Source: Cudoniella acicularis (taxonomy: Eukaryota; Ascomycota; Leotiomycetes; Helotiales; Helotiaceae). Taken from it: 13,556 nt of DNA. A program made the position numbers and the translations under genes. The stretch covers positions 1 through 13,556 of the forward strand of contig JAAMPI010001511.1 of assembly GCA_013054445.1 (NCBI GenBank), written 5' to 3'. Below, one piece after another: positions 1 to 8,497 of this stretch. A model generated the notes under the pieces. It was not told where the DNA came from. It saw only the letters and a program-made list of their open reading frames with translations, and did no database searches. Every line of letters starts with the position of its first letter. The first letter of the stretch is position 1.

Positions 1-798
1 AAAGACGATTCATATCTAAGAAGGTCTAGCCGTCTCTGCGAGGTTCGCGCTCGCAAGCTCGCACCTTACCTCTTGCTCCAGCGTCCCCCGACTTCTACGC
101 CCTGACCTTGTTGCGATTCGGGTCGCAGACCCGTTTCAGGGTACGCTTTGGCCTGGTGCCACGCCCATAATTATAGGCTCTGGAAGCCCTCCCTGTACAG
201 GAGTCACCTTCTCCTTAATGGAATACACTCGTTTTTGACTCGAAGACCTTGAGATTTCAACAGACCTCTCACGCACAGACAATCACGTGAGGGTGACCCC
301 TTTCTACCGACTTTTAGCAGCGATATTATATAGACTTACTTCCTAACGCGGCTACGCGACCCCTATTCGTACGGCGACCCGCGAAGCAAGGGCTGGGATG
401 TCACAAACCATCCATAACGCCAGTAATGGTTGGCTGAGGACACGACAACAAACATTATAGACGCGGTTGACTCACTGTGGAGCGTTATACTTGTCCCAAG
501 TGGCCCAGTGGGCACCGGCAATCATGATTAGGCAGATAGTACGAGGCCCATCTCCTGCAAAGCTGCAGTGGCGTCCACGCGTTTCGTGTACCCTGAAAGT
601 TCGAGCAGCACGAAACGCTTGAAGGGGAATCAGAAATGGCCCGTCTCATACAATTCTATCAATTTACATGGCGCCATTGACCACGGGCTGAATCTCGTTT
701 TTTTTATACCTAAAGCCTATCCCCTCTTGAGTTTTCCTTCTCGTCGTTGCAACTACTGCGATGCCTTTGCCCTACACGTTTACTGCACCTGATGCCAT
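1..798. other. Intergenic region, no gene recognised
   Basis: No convincing coding region, tRNA or repeat is seen on either strand. The longest open frame (568-792, plus) begins with GTG, has a low-complexity composition and resembles no family I know. The right end is the 3' flank of the minus-strand sugar porter, whose TAG stop lies at 799-801. Confidence 0.5.
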
Positions 799-2740
799 CT
801 AAACATTATTGGAAGCTTTCTCAGAGTGTTCAAAGTCCTGATCATGCTCATGACTGAGCTTTCTGGCCACCTGGGGTGGATTTGACGAAGACAAATGGTG
901 CACGGCCAATACATCCCCCTCCGCTCTGTACGCGTCCTCCATCTTCGAATAAAATGGGCTCTTCGACGAGAACATCGCCTCAATCGACTCCAATGACCGA
1001 TCGGCCGTCTCGGGGTAGAACAGATAGACTATCGGAATCCAGAGGAGATTCAGGCCTGCGAAGAGAAAGTACGTTCGGGACTTGAGATGCGCGAACATGA
1101 TGGGGTTGACCAGGGTTGTCCAGCCTACGCCAATGGCCCATCCTGTTATCCCGAACCCGTTTCCTTGTGCTCTCATTTCTGATGGGAACACTTCCGTAGG
1201 GATCAGAAACGCGACAGTGCCCCAGGTGGCGGCGTAGATCAGGTTGAAAAGGAACAACATCGTGACGGCTGCTGGAGCAAAGGACGATGCTTTGGAAGGG
1301 TTGTGAATGGATCCTTCGTACAACGAAGCTGCGATCAGATTGACGAGGAAGAGACCAAAGGAGCCTCCGATCAGACAACGTCTACGCCCCAGTCTGTCTA
1401 CAATTCGAGCACTGATTATAGTACCGACTGCAATTTGTTAGCTCGGCTGTATCAGCAGTGTAAGACGATTCACCTATCCCGATCGTGTTGAGGCCTCCAG
1501 CAAGACCTGCTTGCTTGATGGTACCGTAACTAGCTTGTTTCAATAGGACCGGAGAATATGCTGTGACGGCAGTGATGCCCGTCCAAGAAGCCATGATCTG
1601 GAGCCAGAGGCAAAGCCAGGCTCGTCTTCCAAGATGATCTCCGTTGGTGGCGCGCCCAAGGAGCACTTTGACGAATTGCACCGGCGAACTGGGCTTCGCG
1701 CCTTCAGCCACGGCACACATCTGAGTTTCCAAGGTCAGTAGCTCCTTTCAAGGGAACTGATGATAGACAATCTACCTCGAGGAACTCCTTCTCAACTTCA
1801 GGCCCAGTGATACCTCTTACGTGCTCAAGGACCTACAATACAGTCAACACTTTTTCGCGGCAAAACATATTTTGCGTACCTCTTTGGCATCTTCAAATCT
1901 TCCAACAGAAGCCAGGTATCGAGGAGAATCTGGTAAAAACTTAACGCCTGCTAGCAAGAGGAGTGCTGGAAAGCATTGAAATGCCAAAAGGAAGCGCCAT
2001 CTGACTGCAGACATCCCACTGTCGACGAAGGAAAGTCCAAAATCTTCACAAGTCAGCTTTGTCACCCTACGGATCAGTGTCCAAGGATCCGTGAAATAAT
2101 TTACCAAGCCAGTATGCAATGCTAATCCCCAAGTAGTTTGCGATGAACACATATCCAAGGAAACCTCCACGATGGCCTGCTGAGGAAACTTCTGCGATGT
2201 AGACCGGGACGATGGCAGTAAGTGCGCCGGTACCGAGCCCAGTGACGACTCGAGCAACCAAGATGAAGTCGGAGGACTGAGTAGCCGCCTGCAAAGCACC
2301 GCCGACAAGAGCGAAGATTGCAGCTAGGAAGACACCATTGATACGTCCAACTCTATCTGCGATCCAGCCACCAACGAAAGCCCCCACGATTGCGCCAAGG
2401 TAGTAAATGGAGACGATACCCCCCTGATGGGTAGTATTTGTGATTGTTCCATCTGGGAGACCAATGCCAACCTCCGCAACATAGTTAGGACTGGCATTCA
2501 CCTATGATAGCCCTGGTCAGCTTCTGGTACACGTCCAAATAAAAGGTGTGTTACATACGCCTCCCATTACTCCCTGATCATATCCCTCAAAGAATATAGC
2601 GATGAGACTAAAGGTTTGTATGAAGATAGAGAGTTGTGTCCTCGACCTGCAGCACGTCAGAGTCAGCGTGAGCTCTCTGATGTTGATTTCAAATGTACGT
2701 ACAGCTTCTTCCAGAATGTGCCCAAAGCCATGGCGAGCAT
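799..2740 (-). CDS. MFS sugar porter (12-TM sugar/H+ symporter family)
   Basis: A plasma-membrane transporter of the MFS sugar porter family, probably importing a sugar or related polyol or acid by proton symport; the substrate cannot be read from sequence. My exon model, in transcript order, is 2703-2740, 2559-2646, 2105-2501, 1880-2043, 1776-1832, 1474-1720 and 799-1427, giving 539 aa. The six introns are 46-61 nt, all GT-AG, several with CTGAC or CTAAC branch sites. Family motifs are present: EGYDQGVMGG in TM1 (33-42), GGWIADRVGR (86-95), PDSPRYL (212-218), DRLGRR after the mid-protein loop, and PETADRSLE (469-477) after TM12. The last is a variant of PETKGRTLE. The start at 2740 (MLAMALG) is chosen because intron 1 joins it in frame to the conserved TM1; an in-frame Met three codons on is an alternative. 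The reading frame is intact. It is divergent from the anhydrosugar kinase, so co-regulation is possible. Confidence 0.9.
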
Positions 2741-3202
2741 TGACCACAGCGAGGATATTTTGACAGCTTCTTGATATGTGAGAAGCAGAGCCTTAGACTG
2801 CGGAGAAATTCAAGACGAATGTAGAGTGTTTAAGTATTCTAGGATGTCTCCGTTGTCTCTTTCCGCAAGAGTGCCGAGATCCTCAAAATATTAACTCGAA
2901 GGCGCTTTTGGAGTGGAAGGAGCAACCGTAAGTCGCACATGTACCTCCGTACGTATCTATGTGTAACGTTCTGTTTTCACGTGGTGTCGCTATATCACGT
3001 AGAAGGGGTTTACTTAGCCTTAGAAACGTCAAGCAGGTTCTGGTAGAGCGTTATCATAATCAAGTGATGATATATAAATATAAGTTAAGCACGAAGCTCT
3101 AACATAGGAAAACTATATGGCTATATAGGTGGTGATGGCGGCAGGGACCCGAGATATCGTGAAGCCAACGAGCTCGCCTCGTCCCCTAGATTCCTCGGCC
3201 CC

Positions 3203-3224
3203 CACGTGATCAGTCACATGATCA
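3203..3224. promoter_or_regulatory. Repeated E-box-like decamer
   Basis: CACGTGATCA (3203-3212) is followed two bases later by CACATGATCA (3215-3224), a direct repeat with a 12-bp period. The CACGTG core is the usual target of bHLH regulators in fungi. Regulation of either flanking gene through it is inference. Confidence 0.35.
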
Positions 3225-3385
3225 TGGGTCATGACACCATGTGTCTATCCAAATTTCTGTCTCTAGTCTCAAGTTAGTATCATACATAACCCCTACAATA
3301 AGACTACTCTGCAACAGCGCTCCCGAATTAGCATCCATGTTCTCCAGGCTTGACATTTTCCCCGTACTAACTTTGCGGGAATAGG

Positions 3386-3391
3386 GCGGGG
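3386..3391 (+). promoter_or_regulatory. Candidate CreA carbon-repression site (GCGGGG)
   Basis: The hexamer fits the SYGGRG consensus for CreA/Mig1-type repressors and sits between a sugar porter and a sugar kinase. A hexamer this degenerate often occurs by chance, so context is the main support. Confidence 0.3.
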
Positions 3392-3447
3392 GAAGGTGGG
3401 AATGGGAACTTCGAAGCTCTTAAACGGGTGAAAGCCTAAATAAGGTC

Positions 3448-3563
3448 GTGCAAAAGCTTTGCCGTATAACCGTTTAACAGCAGCAGGAAACTGCAGTAGG
3501 TATCACAACTCCCCCCTTCCCCACGGCTTAAACGGCACATCCAAGCTTGATAATATTTTGCAC
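3448..3563. repeat. Imperfect inverted repeat in the kinase promoter
   Basis: The left arm (3448-3477) has the ordered blocks GTGCAAAA, GCTT and CCGTTTAA. The reverse complement of the right arm (3528-3563) has the same three blocks in the same order, with different spacers. A further CTTAAACGG lies at 3419-3427. It may be a regulatory array or a worn transposon footprint. Confidence 0.4.
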
Positions 3564-3779
3564 GGAGCTTCGTATTTCACTTTAGCTATTATTCGATCGG
3601 TGACAACTCTTGTTTCCTCCTCGAAAACCCCCCTGACAAGTACCGACTCTGCTCGTGGCGGTTCCTAGAGACTAATCGCGAGGCATACTTCATCTTCCAC
3701 CAGTTCCATCTCCTTCGCGTTCCTTCGTCGTGCGTGTGTAACAATTCTCCGCCGCAACTCGCCACTTCTATGATCCATC

Positions 3780-5288
3780 ATGCCTTCAGTTACAATCAAC
3801 GGCGACAGTGACAGTCATGCCAAAAATGGATCATCATCGCAGGGGCTTAACTTGACAGTGCTTGGATTGAACAGTGGCACCTCCAGTAACCAATCCTTCT
3901 CTCTGTCTCGCTTCCCTGATTTTGCGGTATTGGGTTTCCCGATCTGTGTTTCATTTTCCTCGGTTTTCACTTTCTTAAGAAAACATGGTACTAATTCCCT
4001 GTAGTGGTATTTATACTCTATATCCAGAAGAAGCGGAATTTGACATTAGTAGGATGGTATCGACTGTGCACTTTGCAGGTTTCGACAGGACACACCAACA
4101 TCGCCAATGCATTTTGAGCTGCTGAAATACAGCGAAATTCCTCTGGAACAAACAATCAAGAAGCGAGTCATGAAAATTATTCTTCACAATACCACTACGC
4201 CAGAAGAACTCAGCGAAGTCAACGTTTTGCTGGGAGAGACTTTTGCATCTGCTGTCAAGCAGTTCACGAAAGAGAATGGTCTTCAGCTAACCGACATCGA
4301 CGCACTGGGATCTCACGGGCAAACAATCTGGCTCTTTTCCATGCCCGAAGGTCAGGTGAAGTCTGCCCTAACAATGGCAGAGGGCTCCATACTCGCTGCA
4401 CGAACTGGCATCACCTCCGTAACGGATTTCAGGGTATCAGACCAAACAGCTGGCCGTCAAGGTGCTCCTCTGATAGCTTTCTTTGATGCTCTTATACTCC
4501 ACCATTCCACCAAACTGCGTGCTTGCCAGAACATTGGCGGTATTGCAAATGTCTGCTTCATTCCGCCGGACAGCGAGGGTGGTGTCGATGAATGCTTCGA
4601 TTTCGATACTGGGCCAGGTAATGTCTTCATCGACGCAGTTATTCGTCACTACACAAACGGGGAACAAGAGTATGGCAAGGACGGCGCTATGGGTAAAAAA
4701 GGCCGCGTTGATCAGAAACTCGTCGATGGCTTCTTGACGCACAAGTACTTCAAATTGGAAACCCCAAAAACTACAGGCCGGGAAGTGTTCCGAGACACTC
4801 TTGCATTTGAATTCATCGCAGAAACCGAAAAGAGAGGGCTAAGCCCCGACGACGTTGTGGCAAGCATCACCAGAGTCACCGCACAAGCAATCGTCGAGCA
4901 CTACAACAGATACGCACCTTCTCAAGATATTGACGAGATCTTCATGTGCGGCGGAGGAGCCTTCAACCCAAATATCTTGGACTTTATTCGAAAGATCTAC
5001 CCCAATACGAAGATCATGATGCTTGATGAGGCAGGAATTCCTGGTGGAGCAAAGGAGGCTATCACTTTTGCATGGCAGGGAATAGAGGCTATTATTGGTC
5101 GATCAATTCCTGTTCCTACCAGAGTCGAGACAAGAGCTGAATTTGTGCTGGGAAAATTCTCTCCTGGGAAGAACTATAGGGAGGTCATGAGAAAGGGGAT
5201 GTTGTTCGGCGGCAGTGTGGATCATCTTGCTCCCGTGAAGGAGCTTGTGAATTATGCTAACGGGAAGGCTTTCAACAACAAATGGTAG
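3780..5288 (+). CDS. Anhydro-N-acetylmuramic acid kinase (AnmK) / levoglucosan kinase family protein
   Basis: A cytosolic sugar kinase that, in characterised relatives, opens a 1,6-anhydro ring and phosphorylates O6: anhMurNAc to MurNAc-6-P in bacterial AnmK, levoglucosan to glucose-6-P in the yeast Lipomyces enzyme. Sequence alone does not decide the substrate. My model is 3780-3885, a 2-nt exon 4005-4006, and 4053-5288, giving 447 aa. Motifs in this numbering: GLNSGTS-M-DGID (29-40, nucleotide binding), SHGQT (123-127), DFR (161-163), NIGGIAN (196-202), DTGPGN (221-226, with the Asp equivalent to the AnmK catalytic base), CGGGAFNPN (335-343). The main exon alone encodes [12 protein letters not shown] upstream of the ATG at 4107, so that ATG is not the real start. 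No signal peptide is seen. Length fits fungal members, longer than the ~370-aa bacterial enzyme. If no microexon is used, the alternative is a frameshifted gene. Confidence 0.88.
3886..4052 (+). other. Twin-intron arrangement with a 2-nt microexon
   Basis: Exon 1 ends ...ACC TCC A before GTAACC, and the conserved next codons GAT GGT ATC GAC start at 4053. One intron 3886-4052 or 3886-4049 breaks the frame. Two introns fix it: 3886-4004 (branch-like TACTAAT at 3989-3995, acceptor CTGTAG) and 4007-4052 (donor GTATTT), leaving TG at 4005-4006. The join reads TCC A-TG GAT GGT, i.e. S-M-D-G. The second acceptor is a TAGTAG tandem; using the first TAG (4047-4049) would put an in-frame TAG stop after the Met. 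A one-base insertion near 4050-4052 in a single 164-nt intron is the main alternative. Confidence 0.55.
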
Positions 5289-5725
5289 TGCCAGGGAATA
5301 TTTGAAGGGAGACTGAAGCTATAAATTTTTTGAGAATACTAATTGTTATATTATTAGGTAGTAAGCACTATTCTAAGCTTAAGGTTTAAACCTTAGTAGA
5401 ATCTTCTAGGTTGTTCTTTGATTTATAAGCGTTGATTTCTAAGCTATAGAAGCTTCTAGTAACTACACTCGTAGTATATATAGTCCGCTCATTCCTTTGT
5501 AGATAGATGAGTCTTTAAGTCAAAATCATATGAATCCCTCTCGACCTAACAGTCGACTCTTCTTCCGCCGTCCACCTTAGCCGCCTACCGACGACTATAT
5601 AGATATATACTTCTATATACTATATACCGCGTACTACGGCTATACCATATATACCCTTACCTCCAACAGATATAGGTGGCAAAGGCCCTATAAGCACTAG
5701 AAGCTTCCACTATAAGATTGGTAAT
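5289..5725. other. AT-rich, palindrome-rich intergenic region (RIP-like)
   Basis: This is the 3' flank of the kinase gene, then DNA very rich in TA steps (notably 5596-5655). No gene is seen. Perfect palindromes include TAAGGTTTAAACCTTA (5380-5395) and TAGAAGCTTCTA (5447-5458). A small GC-richer island (about 5545-5590) interrupts it. Such texture is expected of transposon remnants mutated by RIP, but I have not computed dinucleotide indices. Confidence 0.5.
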
Positions 5726-5792
5726 ATAGTGGCGAAGGCTTAGAAATATAGGGGGCAAAGCCTACAAATACAGGGTGGCGGTGCTGAGAAAT
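5726..5792 (+). repeat. Degenerate ~22-bp tandem repeat
   Basis: Three successive units occupy 5726-5747, 5748-5769 and 5770-5792 (22, 22 and 23 bp). Each follows the pattern AYAGNGGC-AAG-CT-AGAAAT. The next base run begins the MITE-like element, which opens with the same ACAG. A related, longer unit lies at about 5662-5697, and another directly precedes the second element copy at about 7138-7170. Confidence 0.55.
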
Positions 5793-5898
5793 ACAGTGAT
5801 TACTCACTGTAAGCATACGCTGGAACCTTCTGTATGAGTCACATTAGGTGGCAATAACAGGGCCTTCAGACCTATATATATAGCGCACTTCTCACTGT
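5793..5898 (+). mobile_element. MITE-like element, copy A (TA-flanked)
   Basis: This 106-bp element begins ACAGTGA and ends TCACTGT, an inverted terminus, with TA on both sides (5791-5792 TA; 5899 begins A after the terminal T, reading CTGTA). TA flanks suggest a Tc1/mariner or pogo-type non-autonomous element. The 5' end is itself a perfect hairpin, ACAGTGA-TTAC-TCACTGT (5793-5810). The copy at 7171-7274 has the same orientation and is about 86% identical. It has no coding capacity. It sits exactly where the SAT4-like gene on the minus strand stops resembling its family. Confidence 0.6.
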
Positions 5899-6550
5899 AG
5901 ATTCAATAGAACATCGCTGGAAATCCAGCAAGTCGGTCAACACGTTGAAGATGGCTTGAGCGTATCCAAATTGGCTCAACTCGCCTTTGTAAAAGCAAAC
6001 ACCAGGGAGATTTGGTTGCCACAACTTCTGCAAAGGCCGACACTGTGCTGCCAGTGCAGTGGCGGTGATTAGATTCACGATAGGCATGATGGCCATCACA
6101 GTCCACATGATGATAGCGAGAGTCTTGTTGTTTTAGAGCCTTAAAATGAACAGTAGAATGGACACCTGTATCATATTGACGGAATTAATGTTATTAATTT
6201 GATAAGCCGTGTTCCATTTTATAATGTCTGGGACCTGAGTCTCAGGATCGTGGAGGTAGTGTGAGTGCCTTCCAGCACCAGAATGAACACTGAGAATATT
6301 AAAAGCGGCCCCAGCAACAGAGAGAGCCTATGTCTAACATTAGAGGCCGTCATGAGAGCGTTTGAAAACTTACTGCAGCCAAGACGATGAAACCGTCATC
6401 CCACCAAAAGCTTCGTGTAATTCGCATGCGGATGTAGCACCTAAGGCAAACACAATTGATGGCAACGATTAAGCTGGACAGACAAACGGCGAGCATAGCT
6501 GGACCATTATCCTGATCACCACCAGCCGGAGCGCTAGGAACCTTCTCCAT
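5899..6550 (-). pseudogene. SAT4/PTH11-type (rhodopsin-like) integral membrane protein, broken and truncated
   Basis: This is the 5' part of a fungal seven-TM SAT4 (rhodopsin-domain) protein. The start is at 6550 (MEKVPSAPAGG), exon 6374-6550, a 46-nt intron 6328-6373 with GTAAGT donor, then coding from 6327. Visible family features: TM1 followed by RMRITRSFWWDDGFIV, then GAGRH, TM segments ending SILLFILRL, and the C-x-P-L-x-x-x-W...G-x-C signature (AQCRPLQKLW...GVCF). Lesions: an in-frame TAA at 6133-6135 between FILRL and NNKTLAIIMW, a frame break near 5921-5926 (LLD versus the expected frame continuing FPAMFY), and a second one-base loss just after. The homology then ends at the MITE-like copy A, so the last TM segments and tail are missing. 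The function of this fungal family is mostly unknown. An intron could be invoked for the TAA, but it would delete a membrane segment. Confidence 0.75.
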
Positions 6551-7170
6551 TATGAGCTAGCCTTTGTGAAACTTGGAATGGAGGTCTTTGTTGATGAGAC
6601 GAAATGTGTACAGCGCGAAGAACGAGAGTCCCGGTGTCGTTTTTCTTTTTGACTTGTATTATCTAATAAAAGGTGTAAAGGGGGCGGTGGAGATACAGCC
6701 AATTGTAGTGAAAATGTGAGCGTGATATGGACAGCCAGACACAATCTCATTTCAAAATGAAAATGCATCTAGCTTAAGATGTGCCGATAATCTGCTTGTC
6801 AACTGCCGGCCTTACACACGGAGAATTAATTCAAGGGCGTCGGAGGCCCAGAGCGTCGCCTATGCACTTTTATCTCAAAAGGATTCAAGTCAATCGCTCA
6901 CCGCCAGTATGCAAGGCCATGCAGAAAATTGAGGTTGGTGCATGGCAACGAACCCATGATGGATGATATTCTCTGGTCAAATTCACGTTGTAGGGCGCAG
7001 AAATGGGCTTATTGCAAATTTCATAATTGGAATCCTTTACCAGCCCCGTTCTTCTGTCGACTGCTATGTAAGAATAGGAAGGTAGATATAGATGTTACAT
7101 TGTTGCGTGACCAACTAACAGGCTGTAGCTGCGTTGGATATGGTGGCAAGGCTCTGTAAGCATTAGAAAT
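6551..7170. other. Flank of the SAT4 relic, no gene recognised
   Basis: The region upstream of the SAT4-like relic presumably held its promoter. Two open frames on the plus strand (6781-6966 and 6929-7159) show no recognisable domain. The last ~33 bp (about 7138-7170) are a GGTGGCAAGGCTCTGTAAG-type unit related to 5662-5697, so the repeat block extends to the left of copy B. Confidence 0.5.
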
Positions 7171-7274
7171 ACAGTGGCTAATCACTGTAAGCACACACTG
7201 GAATCTTCTGTATGAGTCATATTAGGTGGCAATTATAGGGCCTCTAGGCCTATATATAGCGTACTTCTTACTGT
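7171..7274 (+). mobile_element. MITE-like element, copy B
   Basis: This 104-bp copy is the direct repeat of 5793-5898. By eye I count 14 substitutions, 12 of them transitions, plus one 2-bp indel. The left terminus ACAGTG is kept with TA before it; the right terminus is decayed to TTACTGTG. The transition bias fits RIP or deamination. Together the two copies bracket ~1.27 kb that includes the SAT4 relic. Confidence 0.6.
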
Positions 7275-7362
7275 GTAACAATTATTACTAATATCTGCAA
7301 CTGTTTATGGTAGAATGCGAATCCTCCGGTCTTGACTGTGCCACCGTAAAGCGTAAAGTAAA

Positions 7363-7443
7363 GCCCCTGTAAGGAGGGGCCAGGCATCGGCGGCTTAGTG
7401 CACACCTCTCCTTATCGCAAAGGAGATGTCAAATAAATGACAT
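7363..7443. repeat. Three adjacent short hairpins
   Basis: GCCCCT-gtaagg-AGGGGC (7363-7380), TCTCCTT-atcgca-AAGGAGA (7407-7426) and ATGTCA-aataaa-TGACAT (7426-7443) are perfect stems lying almost end to end within about 80 bp. GTAAAGTAAAG just upstream (about 7351-7361) recurs inverted as CTTTACTTTAC at about 8334-8344. Confidence 0.5.
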
Positions 7444-8395
7444 TTCGGTCCCTAATAAGAGCCAATATAAGTCGAGCTAAAGTGAGCAACAATATAAATT
7501 TTTGGTATATTTCAATTATAATAATAACAACAATAGAACGCAACAAAAATCTAATCATTCCCTATAACTTTAAAGTATCCCTACTATTGCTGCTAGCACA
7601 CAGTAAACATTACTAGAATATAGAATGGAGGGTTGGTGATGTGCTGGTTGGAATGTTAGCAGCGTAACTCGTTGGCACTACCAACAACAGGGTCTAATCA
7701 GGCTAAAGACATCGAGTTGCACCGAACAAAGCTACCAGTGCTTCGTACGGAGGAATACATTTGGTGAAACAGGCGCCGCGTCATCCTTGCACCTGAATCA
7801 GTAGATGTCCGAACTCCACCACCTCTGCCTCGGGAATTATGATGAGCATATGTATGCGCAATCAATCCTTGTCGCTGTCAACTGTTGGAAGCAAGATACC
7901 ACTGTCAATATTCTGCATCTTCTGGAGTTCTACAGCAAAGTTGGTGAAGGGCTTCGGCTCCCTTTTTTGACGATGTGAATGCGGATGTGGCGTGATGCTG
8001 GGCTGGATGCTCCAGTGTGGCAAGCCGTAACAAGTCATTCTGTCGTATTGTATGTTGGTTTTTGTCAGTTGACGGTTAAAAAGAATATTCAATGCCGCTC
8101 GTGTTGGTGGCGCAGGATCTCCAACTGATAGGATTTGCCAAAACGGAAGGCGCTGACCACAGTGACCAGGCGTGGCCGTGTGGGCCGAAGCAAACAACAA
8201 CTCGCTCAGAAATTGTAACAGGGACACGAATTCCACAGCTCTCGTTTGAATATTTTGAAATCAATGATCAGGTATGGGACAAACATTTGTGACCAAATCT
8301 GAGTTGTACATTCGTCATATTCATTAATAATACTTTACTTTACCGACGCAAATTTGCCCCCTTTTCTATCTGACGTAAGAACTGGGGCCATGGCT

Positions 8396-8420
8396 CGCCG
8401 CACACCTAAGCGAGCCCCTT
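8396..8420. repeat. GC-rich hairpin GGCTCG...CGAGCC
   Basis: A six-base perfect stem (GGCTCG / CGAGCC) encloses about 13 bases including GCACACCTAAG. The sequence shares short blocks (GGGGCCA, GCACACC, CTAAGC) with 7375-7405, which suggests the two ends of one decayed element about 1 kb long. Confidence 0.3.
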
Positions 8421-8472
8421 AAAAAGAGACTCCCCTACTAAAAAAAAATCACTATTGACTCAATTTAAGAGC

Positions 8473-8497
8473 TTTTTAGCTAAAAATTTAATTAAAT
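8473..8497. repeat. Two adjoining AT-rich perfect palindromes
   Basis: TTTTTAGCTAAAAA (8473-8486) shares its last base with ATTTAATTAAAT (8486-8497). Both are perfect. They lie in the AT-rich 3' flank of the protease gene, well beyond its stop codon, and may be transposon remnant. Confidence 0.5.

Larger units (their letters stand above)
2741..3779. promoter_or_regulatory. Divergent promoter region between sugar porter and anhydrosugar kinase
   Basis: This is about 1 kb between two start codons pointing away from each other. I see no gene. It holds CACGTG E-boxes at 2978-2983 and 3203-3208, a CreA-like GCGGGG at 3386-3391, an imperfect inverted repeat at 3448-3563, and a pyrimidine-rich stretch at about 3690-3770 just before the kinase ATG. 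Such CT-rich tracts are common near fungal transcription starts. Confidence 0.6.

Noticed and set aside
568..792. 74-aa plus-strand open frame
   Set aside because: GTG start, no motif, no sign of constraint.
4107..5288. Taking ATG 4107 as the kinase start
   Set aside because: The same frame upstream (4053-4106) encodes the conserved DGID...RFRQ segment, and exon 1 supplies GLNSGTS, so this start would remove the ATP-binding motif.
5793..7274. LTR retrotransposon bounded by the two direct repeats
   Set aside because: Repeats are only ~105 bp with ACAGTG/CACTGT ends rather than TG...CA, and the interior holds a SAT4-like relic instead of gag or pol.
7363..7443. CRISPR-like array
   Set aside because: The hairpins differ in sequence and there are no equal repeats with spacers; the genome is eukaryotic.
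7862..8292. Overlapping open frames on both strands (7862-8236 minus, 8092-8292 plus)
   Set aside because: They overlap each other, have no recognisable domain and sit in repeat-like DNA; a relic cannot be excluded.
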